From contig NZ_AUBJ02000001.1 of NCBI RefSeq assembly GCF_000429185.2, positions 1,984,001 through 2,048,000 of the forward strand: 64,000 bases of DNA. Direction: 5' to 3'. This document shows positions 1 to 7,675 of this stretch, one piece after another. The notes under the pieces are model-generated. The model did no database searches. It worked only from the letters and a program-made list of their open reading frames with translations, and was not told the DNA's origin. A program made the translations under genes and the position numbers. Positions within the stretch are counted from its first letter, which is position 1, and every line of letters starts with the position of its first letter. The DNA is from Actinoalloteichus caeruleus DSM 43889. GTDB taxonomy: Bacteria > Actinomycetota > Actinomycetes > Mycobacteriales > Pseudonocardiaceae.

Positions 1-166
1 TGACGCTGTCCTGCCTCCCATTCGGCTGCCTGTGCGCTCGGGGCCACATCGGAGTTCATCCATCCCCGAACATGGAACGGCCCGTTCGAGGGAGGTCCGC
101 CTGACCACTTGCGGCGCGGGACGTCGGGATCCTGATGGTCCCGGCTGTCCGTCCAGGTCCTCGAAC

Positions 167-187
167 GGGTCACTGGTTACCCAGCAC
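167..187. repeat. 21-bp direct repeat, copy 1 (copy 2 at 762-782)
   Basis: The segment starting GGGTCACTGGTT and ending CCCAGCAC occurs at 167-187 and again at 762-782 with one mismatch (A to G at the thirteenth base). The copies lie 595 bp apart in otherwise featureless DNA. They could be remnants of a duplicated intergenic element; function unknown. Confidence 0.6.
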
Positions 188-208
188 CACCACTGTGCCT
201 GGTGGTGC
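184..208. terminator. Hairpin, possible terminator
   Basis: GCACCACCA at 184-192 pairs perfectly with TGGTGGTGC at 200-208 across a 7-nt loop. No T-run follows on either strand. It could end a transcript coming from left of the window; no gene is visible to confirm that. Confidence 0.3.
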
Positions 209-924
209 GGTGTCGCCCACAGGGCCGTTGGGCCCGACGTCGCCAGGCACGTCGGCTCGTCCACCCCGGGGCGCCTGGGTGGTCGTACTCCTCCGCTGGT
301 TGCTGATCAGCATGGCCGGGAACCGGGGTGCGGATCGCCGCGGAGCCCGCACCCGCCACCCGTGAGGACCGGATCCCGGACGGAACGGCCACCACGGGGC
401 GAGTGGTCATGGCCCGGGTGCGGCGGACGATGAGCTCGCCCCCGCCCGGCCGCCGATGCTCGGGTGCCACCACGCGCGGCGCGGTACCTGGGCGACTGGG
501 CTCGCTGGAGCTCCCGGCCGTGTTCACGGCACCAGCTGGAGCCGACGACAGGTGAGCCGCGACGCGGCCGCGACACGGACAACGCGCTCGACAGCCCGGG
601 CCGACGCGGGGTCCTGGGGCTCTGGATGAATCGAGCGGCGGCGAGAGAGCCCACACAGAGGAAGGCCCGTCCGAGGTGGGGAACTCGTCGTCTTTCGACG
701 ATGAGTGACCAGTCGAACGCTGACACGGGGTCTGCTCCTGGTCTTCACCCTGTCCTCGGGCGGGTCACTGGTTGCCCAGCACGTTCAGGATGCCTCCCCG
801 GCACCCGTCGCGTCAGGAGTCCTTGGGCCCTGGTGGCGGGGGTCGAGTGGCCCCACTCGTGGCGGTGGTGCCGTCGAGGCCCGACCGGGGCGTGCAGGGC
901 GGGGACGCGGGACTCGGCAAGCCG

Positions 925-2139
925 TCAGTCGGGGGGTCGTTGGCCGGGGAACCACCACCCGCTGGGTGGGGTCGAGGGCCGGCGTCCGGTGCCCTCCACC
1001 CGGACCGGGAAGGTGGCCGCGCCCAACCGCCGGTCGGCGACCGCCTCGGCGACGTCCGAGGTCGTCAGCACCCCGACCGGGCCTGCCGCGTCCTCCACCA
1101 GGATCCAGGCGTGCCGCTGGTCGCCCAGCCGTGGGACCACGGTGGCCAGTGATTCCTCGACCCGCACCCTGATCAGCTGGTCGGCTGGCACCGCCAGTTC
1201 GCCGAGTCGGGCGGTGCCTCGGGCGTCCTCGGGCACCGACCGGATCCGGTTCGGGGTGAGGAGCCCGGTGACGTGGCCGTCGGGGTCCAGCAGGACCACG
1301 GCTGGTGGGGGCGGGTCGGTGGGCAGGCCGTCCCGGAGGAACCCGTGCAGGGTGGTGTCGGGGCCGGCGCTGGGCACGGGGTGGCGCATCACGTCCCGGA
1401 CGGGGACGTCGGCCAGGGCGGCGCCGACCCTCGCCTGTTGCGCCTCGGCTCCGGCGACGGCGGTGATGAACCAGCCCAGCAGCACCCACCACAGCCCGTT
1501 CGTTCCCCGGAACAGCAGTTGCGCGATGCCGAGGCCGATGAGGAGCAGACCGAGCACCCGCCCGGCGTAGGCCGACCAGATGGCCGCCCGCCACCGGTCG
1601 CCCCGCCACCGCCACAGCGCGGCCCGCAGCACCCGCCCGCCGTCCAGGGGCGCGGCGGGGAGGAGGTTGAAGACGGCGAGAGCCGCGTTGAGCAGCGCGA
1701 GGTAGACGAAGACGATCGCGACCAGCGCGGCGGCGCCGAACTGGGCGGTCGCGGAGGCGAGCGCGGCGAACAGGAGGGCGAGCAGCGCGCTGGCGGCGGG
1801 TCCCACCGCGGCGATGCGGGCCTCGGCGCCCGCGTCGCGTGCCTCTCCTCTGAGTTGGGCGACCCCGCCGAGCAGCCACAGGGTGATGCCGGCGACCTCC
1901 ACGCCGTTGCGGCGGGCGACCACGGCGTGGGCGAGTTCGTGCACCAGCAGGGAGAGCACCAGGAGCAGGGCGGCGCCGATGCCGGCCACCACGTAGGCGG
2001 CGACCGGGTAGCCGGGGAAGAGCAGGGGCAGTTGGCGGGCGGCCAGGCCGATGGCCACGAGGAGCACGATGCCCACCACGCTCCAGTGCAGGCCCACCGG
2101 GATGCCGGCGATCCTGCCGAGGCGAAGGGTCGTCCTCAT
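925..2139 (-). CDS. Site-2 protease (M50) with CBS domains
   Basis: A 404-residue membrane metalloprotease of the M50 / SREBP-S2P family, the class that cuts anti-sigma factors or other membrane substrates within the bilayer. The zinc motif HELAH is near residue 60 in a hydrophobic helix, and a second metal motif, NLLPAAPLDGGR, follows near residue 140. Four to six hydrophobic segments occupy residues 10-230. The C-terminal 150 residues resemble a pair of CBS domains, which usually sense adenosine nucleotides. The ATG at 2139 is chosen because GGAGGTG stands just upstream and the N-terminus (MRTTLRLGRIAGIPVG) is typical of the family. It is divergent from the alpha/beta hydrolase at 2363. The substrate cannot be told from the sequence. 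Confidence 0.9.
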   Translation of the reverse strand: MRTTLRLGRIAGIPVGLHWSVVGIVLLVAIGLAARQLPLLFPGYPVAAYVVAGIGAALLLVLSLLVHELAHAVVARRNGVEVAGITLWLLGGVAQLRGEARDAGAEARIAAVGPAASALLALLFAALASATAQFGAAALVAIVFVYLALLNAALAVFNLLPAAPLDGGRVLRAALWRWRGDRWRAAIWSAYAGRVLGLLLIGLGIAQLLFRGTNGLWWVLLGWFITAVAGAEAQQARVGAALADVPVRDVMRHPVPSAGPDTTLHGFLRDGLPTDPPPPAVVLLDPDGHVTGLLTPNRIRSVPEDARGTARLGELAVPADQLIRVRVEESLATVVPRLGDQRHAWILVEDAAGPVGVLTTSDVAEAVADRRLGAATFPVRVEGTGRRPSTPPSGWWFPGQRPPD

Positions 2140-2362
2140 CCGCGCACCTCCGTTCGTCGGACAGCGGGTCCAGTGGTGGTGCCGTCCTCCTCCCGGGTAC
2201 CCCGACCGGCCGGCATGGCCCCGGTGGCGGGTGAACTCGCCGGATCGGCGGGGAGGCGCGGACCACCAGGACACGAGACGGGACGTACCGCTTCGGCAGG
2301 GGATGTCGCGGTCGGCCACGATGAGCAGGACACGACGAGACGTCCCGTGTTCGGAGGTGGGG

Positions 2363-3244
2363 ATGACGACCCCTGTCGAGACCACGGTGACCGTCGCACC
2401 CGGTGTGCGGCTGTGGACCGAACGGCGCGGCGACCCGCGCGCCCCGGCACTGCTCCTCGTGATGGGCGCCAGCGAACCAGGCCTGAGCTGGCCGGACCCG
2501 TTGGTGGACCGGCTCGCCGCCCACCACCAGGTGATCCGGTACGACCACCGGGACACCGGGGCCTCCACCCGCGTGTTCGACGAGGCCCCCTACCCGCTCG
2601 CCGAGCTGGCCGAGGACGCGGTCCGAGTGCTCGACGCGCTCGACGTGGACCGCGCCCACGTCCTCGGCCTGTCGATGGGCGGCATCCTCACCCAGCTCCT
2701 GCTCGCCGACCACCCCGACCGGCTGCGCACCGCCAGCCTGTGGAGCACCTTCGCGATGAGCACCACCCCGCTGCGGCACGACGACGGAGCCACCACCCCG
2801 GTCGAGGAGCTCCCGGGACCGGACGAGGAGCTGATCGGCTGGCTGAGCGGGCTCACCCCTCGGCCCGACCTGGAGGCGGAGCTCGACCAACGGGTCGAGA
2901 AGTGGCGGCGCATGAACCCGGGGCCGCTCCCCCTGGACGCCGCGGACTTCCGTACCAGGGAGGAGCGGATCATCGCCCACAGCGGGCGGTGGGACGACTC
3001 GTGGGCGCACGCGCTGGCCGACCAGTCCGGTCTGCTCCGCACCGACCAGCTCGCGGCGAACACGGTGCCCACCCTGGTCATCGAGGCTCCGGCCGACCCG
3101 GTCGTCCCCCCGGTCCACGCCCGGCACCTGGACCAGGTCGTCGGCGCGACGAGGCTGGTCACGATCCCCGGGTTGGGCCACGCCCCGGTCCGGCGGGCGC
3201 TCGACCCGATCGCGGACGCGGTGCTGGCCCACACCCTCGCCTGA
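2363..3244 (+). CDS. Alpha/beta hydrolase
   Basis: A 293-residue alpha/beta-hydrolase-fold enzyme, probably cytoplasmic. The nucleophile elbow GLSMGG is near residue 100, a late Asp (APADPVVP) near residue 240 and a late His (GLGHAPV) near residue 273, giving a complete Ser-Asp-His triad. The early RYDHRDTG motif is usual for the group that includes aclacinomycin methylesterase and DhaA-like esterases. The start at 2363 has GGAGGTGG just upstream. It converges on hemC; a 65-bp gap with short GGGCAAC repeats and a small CCCC/GGGG hairpin separates them. The substrate is unknown. Confidence 0.88.
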   Translation: MTTPVETTVTVAPGVRLWTERRGDPRAPALLLVMGASEPGLSWPDPLVDRLAAHHQVIRYDHRDTGASTRVFDEAPYPLAELAEDAVRVLDALDVDRAHVLGLSMGGILTQLLLADHPDRLRTASLWSTFAMSTTPLRHDDGATTPVEELPGPDEELIGWLSGLTPRPDLEAELDQRVEKWRRMNPGPLPLDAADFRTREERIIAHSGRWDDSWAHALADQSGLLRTDQLAANTVPTLVIEAPADPVVPPVHARHLDQVVGATRLVTIPGLGHAPVRRALDPIADAVLAHTLA

Positions 3245-3309
3245 GCGACCAGCGGCGGCGGGTGTCGGGCAACCGGGCAACCGGGCGGCGGTTCCCCTTC
3301 GCGGGGCCG

Positions 3310-4332
3310 TCAGTGCCGGGTGTCGCCGATGAGTTCCCGGGCGCCCTGGCTGATCAGGTCGTCGGCGACCCGGGCGCCCAGGCCCACCGGGTCGTCGGCC
3401 ACGCCGGTGGCGTGCGACCGCACCCACCCTGACCCGTCCTCGGAGAACACCAGGCCGGAGAGGGCGAGCCGGCCCTCGTCGGTGGTGGTGCAGTGCAGGG
3501 CGATGGGGCTGTTGCAGTGGCCGGAGAGCAGGTGGAGGGCGGTCCGCTCCGCCGACACCCACCGGGTGGTCTCCTCGTCGCCCAGGTGTGCCAGCAGCCG
3601 CATCACGGCCTGGTCCTCGACCCGGGCCTGCACGCCGATCACCGCGGCCCCGCAGGCGGGGACCATCGAGGGCCGGGAACCGGCCGACCAGACCGTGGAC
3701 AGCACCTCGGTGATCCGGTCGGTCAGGCCGATGCGTTCCAACCCGACCCTGGCCAGGACGATGGCGTCGAACTCCCCGGCGTCGAGCTTGGCCAACCGGG
3801 CGTTGACCGAGCCCCGGATCCGGTCGATGCGCAGGTCCGACCGGTACAGCCCGAGCTGGGAGCGGCGGCGGACCGCCGAGGTCCCGACCCGCGCCCCCTC
3901 GGGCAGCTCACCCAGCCCGACCCCGGTGCGGGAGATCAGCACGTCGTGGGTGTCCCCCCGGGGCAGGAACGCCCCGAGTTCGGTGCCGGCGGGCAGCGGA
4001 ACGTCGCCGGGGACGTCCTTCATCGAGTGCACGGCGAGGTCGACCTCACCGGCCACCAACGCCCCGTCTATCTCCTTGGTGAACGCGCCCTTGCCACCCA
4101 GCTCGGCCAGGTTGCCGTGCCAGCGGTCGGCGCTGGTCTCGATGCCCACCGTCTCGACCGGCAGGTCGGGCAGGACCGACCGCACCGCGGCGATGACCTG
4201 GTCGGTCTGGGCTCGGGCCAGCGGGGAGGTCCTGGTGCCGATCCGGAGCGGGACGTCGGCGAACCGGGCGGCGACCTCGTCCTTGAGCTCCTCGATGGGC
4301 GCGGCGGACGGGGCGGTGGGTGTCACGGACAC
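3310..4332 (-). CDS. hemC: Porphobilinogen deaminase (hydroxymethylbilane synthase)
   Basis: Joins four porphobilinogen molecules into hydroxymethylbilane in tetrapyrrole (heme, siroheme, cobalamin) synthesis, in the cytoplasm. The 340-residue protein shows the substrate-binding segment RIGTRTSPLARAQ, the HSMKDVP motif, the GTSAVRRRSQL loop and, in the third domain, LLSGHCNSP, whose Cys carries the dipyrromethane cofactor. The start is uncertain: GTG at 4332 with AGGGAT upstream gives the usual length, while an open frame continues to 4479. No other heme genes are adjacent. The GHC form of the cofactor loop (rather than the commoner GGC) and the stand-alone position suggest a second hemC paralogue, as some actinomycetes carry; that is inference. 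Confidence 0.93.
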   Translation of the reverse strand: MSVTPTAPSAAPIEELKDEVAARFADVPLRIGTRTSPLARAQTDQVIAAVRSVLPDLPVETVGIETSADRWHGNLAELGGKGAFTKEIDGALVAGEVDLAVHSMKDVPGDVPLPAGTELGAFLPRGDTHDVLISRTGVGLGELPEGARVGTSAVRRRSQLGLYRSDLRIDRIRGSVNARLAKLDAGEFDAIVLARVGLERIGLTDRITEVLSTVWSAGSRPSMVPACGAAVIGVQARVEDQAVMRLLAHLGDEETTRWVSAERTALHLLSGHCNSPIALHCTTTDEGRLALSGLVFSEDGSGWVRSHATGVADDPVGLGARVADDLISQGARELIGDTRH

Positions 4333-4728
4333 GGGCGATCCCTGGTCGACGGCGGCGGGAACCCCCTGGTGGCGACCGCCCGCGCTGGAGCCTGGGCTCC
4401 GGTGCGGCCCGAGGCGCCGGGCTGAACGGGCGGCCCGACCAGGTTGCGGGTTCGGGTCGGGTGCCACCCAGGATGTCACCCGCGTGTTCGCCCGCGCACA
4501 CCGGTCCGTTGCTCTCTTTCCGGCCGTCCCGGGCCAACCCCCACCGCACGACCGGGTCGCGGCCCCCAGCCGACCACCACGGCCCGTCCGACGTGACGAG
4601 TGGCACCACCGCGTGGTCGGCGGGTGGTCCAGGACGGTCGCGGAACCACCGGTGCGCGCACGCGCGTCTCCCGGGCGCTGCGCGAGCCCGCCCCGCCGAT
4701 CCGGGGGTGACGTCCGGCGCGTCCCCGC
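4333..4728. other. Intergenic, hemC upstream region
   Basis: No gene seen. It includes a 16-nt alternating purine-pyrimidine run at 4652-4667 (GTGCGCGCACGCGCGT), which is Z-DNA-prone. No clear promoter for hemC was recognised. Confidence 0.5.
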
Positions 4729-6138
4729 TCAGGGCAGCTGTCGGGCCACCGCATCCCCGAGTCGGCGCGCGGCGTCGGGGAAGGCGCCCGGGTCCGGCCC
4801 CGAGTAGGTGAGCCGCAGGTAGGAACCGGTCGGCTCGGCGGGGAACCAGCCGTCCCCCGGGACGACCACCACCCCCTCCGCCTCGCAGTCCCGGGCGAGC
4901 CGGTGCACGTCCACGGCGTCGGGCAGGCGCACCCAGAGCCCCAGCCCGCCCTCGGGCACCGCCTCCACCCTGGCGGTGGGGACGTGCTCGTGGAGCGCGT
5001 CGGCCAGCAGGTCACGGCGGGCGGCGAGCGCCCGGCGCAGCGACCGGAGGTGGGTTCGCCAGGCGGGTTGGGTGACGACGTCGAGGGCGACGGCCTGGAG
5101 CAGGCCGCTGACGTACAACGACTCCGCCTGCACGTCGGCGAGCAGCCGTTCCCGCACCGGGCCCCGGGCGAGGACGGCGGCGACGCGGACCGAGGGGGAG
5201 ACGCTCTTGGTCAACGTCCGCAGGTACACGACGTGGCCGGCGTCATCCCGGGCGGCGAGGGGAGCCGACTCGGCGGTGATGCCGAGGTCGTGGGCCCAGT
5301 CGTCCTCGACCAGGAACGCGCGGTGGCGGCGCACGACGTCGAGGATCCGCTCGGCGAGGTCGGGCGACCAGCGGGCCCCGGTGGGGTTGGCGAAGTGCGG
5401 TTGGGCGTAGAACACGCGGGCCCCGGTCCGGGCGAACGCGTCGGCGACCTCGTCGGGGTCGGGGCCGTGCGCCCCGCTGGCGACGGGCACCATCCGGACG
5501 CCGGTGCGCGCCGCCGCCGAGATCGCCCCCCAGTAGGTGGGCGACTCCACCAGGAGGGGTTGTCCGGCTCCGACCAGCGCGCGGAAGGTGGATCCGAGGC
5601 CGCTCTGACTGCCGGGCAGGACGATGGCGTCCCCGGGGGTGGGTGGCGAGACACCGCCGGGGGTGGCGGCGGCGAGTTCGGCGGCGAACCACGCCTGGAG
5701 TTCGGGCAGGCCGGCGGGTGGGGGGCGGGTGAGCGCGACGTCGCCCCGGGCCGCGCGGCTGAACGCCGCCCGGACCAGGCGCTCGGGCAGCAGTTCCCGG
5801 TCGGGGTAGGCGGAGTTCAACGCGGTCACGTCGTTGGGGGTGCTGCGCAGTGCCGTCGAGACCGGGGGGCGGGTGGCCGGCGCCCCCAGCGCCGCCGTCT
5901 GCCATCCGTAGTCCCGTGGCCGGGCGATCCGGGGTGCCCGGACGAAGCTCCCCACCCCCGGTCGGGTCTCCACCACGCCCTGGTCCACCAGGACCCGCAG
6001 CGCCCGCTGCACCGTGATCGGGCTGGCCCCGTACCGGGCCACCAGGGTCCGGGTGGAGGGCAGTCGCGCGCCGGGGGCGGCCGCCGCGATCCACGCGCGC
6101 AGGTCCGCCGCGATCCGCGTTCCGCTATCGTGGGACAT
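4729..6138 (-). CDS. MocR/PdxR-family regulator (GntR helix-turn-helix fused to class I aminotransferase)
   Basis: A 469-residue PLP-dependent-type transcription factor. Residues 1-70 are a GntR winged helix (LPSTRTLVARYGASPITVQRAL); residues 100-469 form a fold type I aminotransferase domain with the PLP-lysine segment TLTKSVSPSVR and a C-terminal Arg-containing LRLTYSG segment. MocR proteins typically act on a divergent neighbour, here the EamA transporter. The ATG at 6138 sits in the same CATG as the transporter's ATG, so the two coding regions overlap by 2 bp. No Shine-Dalgarno precedes it, but TACTCT ends 8 nt before the ATG, which fits a leaderless message. The effector is unknown; PLP or an exported amine or amino acid is plausible. 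Confidence 0.92.
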   Translation of the reverse strand: MSHDSGTRIAADLRAWIAAAAPGARLPSTRTLVARYGASPITVQRALRVLVDQGVVETRPGVGSFVRAPRIARPRDYGWQTAALGAPATRPPVSTALRSTPNDVTALNSAYPDRELLPERLVRAAFSRAARGDVALTRPPPAGLPELQAWFAAELAAATPGGVSPPTPGDAIVLPGSQSGLGSTFRALVGAGQPLLVESPTYWGAISAAARTGVRMVPVASGAHGPDPDEVADAFARTGARVFYAQPHFANPTGARWSPDLAERILDVVRRHRAFLVEDDWAHDLGITAESAPLAARDDAGHVVYLRTLTKSVSPSVRVAAVLARGPVRERLLADVQAESLYVSGLLQAVALDVVTQPAWRTHLRSLRRALAARRDLLADALHEHVPTARVEAVPEGGLGLWVRLPDAVDVHRLARDCEAEGVVVVPGDGWFPAEPTGSYLRLTYSGPDPGAFPDAARRLGDAVARQLP

Positions 6139-6161
6139 GAGGGATCAGAGTAGCGCTACTC
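6126..6161. promoter_or_regulatory. Back-to-back leaderless promoters with 14-bp palindrome
   Basis: On the plus strand TATCGT (6126-6131) stands 5 nt before the EamA ATG at 6137. On the minus strand TACTCT lies at -14 to -9 from the MocR ATG at 6138. Both fit TANNNT -10 boxes of leaderless transcripts. The perfect palindrome GAGTAGCGCTACTC at 6148-6161 overlaps the MocR -10 and lies just inside the EamA coding sequence; it is the best candidate operator for MocR. The positions are seen; binding is inferred. Confidence 0.55.
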
Positions 6162-7138
6162 CCGCTCCGCGGGCTCCGCTATCGCCGTCGTGGGCCGGTC
6201 TGGGCTGGGGTCTGCTCGGTGTCACCGCGTTCTCCTTCACCGTTCCGCTCACGCGGATCGCGGTGGAGGGCGCGGGGATGTCGCCGCTGTTCGTCGGCAG
6301 CGGCAGGGCGGTCGTCGCGGCGGTGCTCGCGGCGGCCGCGTTGGGCCTCACCCGGCAGCGGCTCCCCCGGGGCCGCCAGTGGTTCCGCCTCGCCGTCGTC
6401 GCCGGGGGCGTCGTCGTCGGCTTCCCGGTGCTCACGTCCTTCGCGCTCACCTCGGTTCCCGCCAGCCAGGGCGCGGTCGTGATCGCGCTGCTGCCCGCCG
6501 CGACGGCGGTGCTGGCGGTCCTGCGGGGCGGTGAACGCCCGCCCAGGGCGTTCTGGGTGGTCGCGGTGGCCGGCGCGGCGGTCACGGTCCTGTTCACCGC
6601 CACCCGGGGCGGCGGGCTCGACGGTCCGAACTGGGCTGACCTGCTGCTGCTCGGCGCGGTCGTCGCGGGCGGCATCGGCTATGCCGAGGGCGGGCTGCTC
6701 GCCCGGGAACTCGGCGCCTGGCAGACGATCTCGTGGGCGCTGGTGGTGGCAGCGCCGCTGATGGTCGCGTTCACCGGCCTGTCGATCGCCCGGCAACCGT
6801 TGACCGGCGATGCGGCCGGGTGGGCGGCGTTCGCCTACCTCTCCCTGGTGAGCATGTTCCTCGGCTTCTTCGCCTGGTACCGGGGGCTCGCGATCGGTCC
6901 GATGTCCAGCGTCAGCCAGGTCCAGCTCGTCCAACCGGTGCTCAGCGTGGCGTGGGCGGCGGTGCTGCTGGGTGAGGTCCTGGGCTGGCGGACCGCCCTG
7001 GCCGGTGCGGCCGTCATCGCCTGCGCGGGGCTCGCCGTCCGCGTCCGGTCGCGGCCCGGGCCGGAACCCACGGGTCCGGCGGTGGTCGCCGAGCGGGGTG
7101 TGCCGGAACCGGCGAGCCGGTCGCGTCGACGCGGATGA
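6137..7138 (+). CDS. EamA/DMT-family transporter
   Basis: A 333-residue inner membrane protein with about ten hydrophobic segments arranged as two EamA repeats (roughly residues 15-150 and 165-300), the architecture of drug/metabolite exporters of the RhaT/YdcZ type. Glycine-rich helices such as WGLLGVTAFSFTVPLTR open the first repeat. The C-terminal 35 residues are a polar Arg-rich tail. The ATG at 6137 overlaps the divergent MocR start and there is no Shine-Dalgarno; no other ATG, GTG or TTG lies in frame before the first membrane segment, so a leaderless start is the only reasonable one. It is likely controlled by the MocR protein and exports an amino acid, amine or vitamer. Confidence 0.88.
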   Translation: MRDQSSATPAPRAPLSPSWAGLGWGLLGVTAFSFTVPLTRIAVEGAGMSPLFVGSGRAVVAAVLAAAALGLTRQRLPRGRQWFRLAVVAGGVVVGFPVLTSFALTSVPASQGAVVIALLPAATAVLAVLRGGERPPRAFWVVAVAGAAVTVLFTATRGGGLDGPNWADLLLLGAVVAGGIGYAEGGLLARELGAWQTISWALVVAAPLMVAFTGLSIARQPLTGDAAGWAAFAYLSLVSMFLGFFAWYRGLAIGPMSSVSQVQLVQPVLSVAWAAVLLGEVLGWRTALAGAAVIACAGLAVRVRSRPGPEPTGPAVVAERGVPEPASRSRRRG

Positions 7139-7675
7139 CCGTGGCCACCTGGCGCGGGGCAGCGACGCCCGGACCGGGCCGTGGTGGGGCCGGTCGGGTT
7201 TCGGAGTTCATGGGCCGGGTCGGCCCGGGTTCTCGGTGCGTCCTGCGCCGAGGGCCGCCGGCGCACCGGTGCCGCCGTGGCCGACGGGCGGCACGAGGTC
7301 CTCGGCGTCCCCGGGGCCGCCCGCCGACCGGTGTGGACGTTCCCGTGACGGCGGGGCCCCCGGTTCCCCCCGTCGTCCTGGGCTTCCGGAAGAGGCGCGG
7401 GGGGACGCCGACGGGCAGGGAGTCCCGGCGGCGGAAGTTCCCCGACCGGCCACGCCGGGCCGAGCCGACCGGGTGGTCTCGGCGACGTCCACGCCACCGC
7501 CGGCCCGGTGCACCGGCTGATGTCGAGTTCGAGGACGGGGGTCGCCGAACCGCCCCCGACACCCGCGACCACGCCCCCGCGCGCCCACGGCCGCCGACGC
7601 GGAAACCCTTGTCTACCAGCGGTTTCCCGGCTGGCTATACTGCGCTGCACCCGTCGCCGAGGAGAGAGGTCCACT
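7139..7675. other. Intergenic upstream of helicase
   Basis: No gene seen in 537 bp of GC-rich DNA. The right end, near 7609-7641, carries the only promoter-like sequence. Confidence 0.5.
7609..7641 (+). promoter_or_regulatory. Candidate promoter of the helicase gene
   Basis: TATACT at 7636-7641 is a close match to the -10 consensus in DNA that is otherwise very GC-rich. TTGTCT at 7609-7614 is 21 bp away, longer than ideal for a -35. CCAGC (7615-7619) and GCTGG (7629-7633) form inverted arms in the spacer. The start codon is 35 nt downstream. Confidence 0.4.

Larger units (their letters stand above)
1..924. other. No convincing gene; repeats and a hairpin
   Basis: No open frame here has a ribosome binding site plus recognisable protein content; the long frames are rich in Arg, Pro and Gly as expected of shadow translation of GC-rich DNA. 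The stretch holds a 21-bp direct repeat and a strong hairpin, listed separately. The protease gene on the minus strand ends at 925, so part of this may be its 3' flank. Confidence 0.6.

Noticed and set aside
785-3562. A 925-codon open frame on the minus strand
   Set aside because: Frame-shifted shadow of the site-2 protease and antisense of the hydrolase; Arg/Pro/Gly-rich with no motifs.
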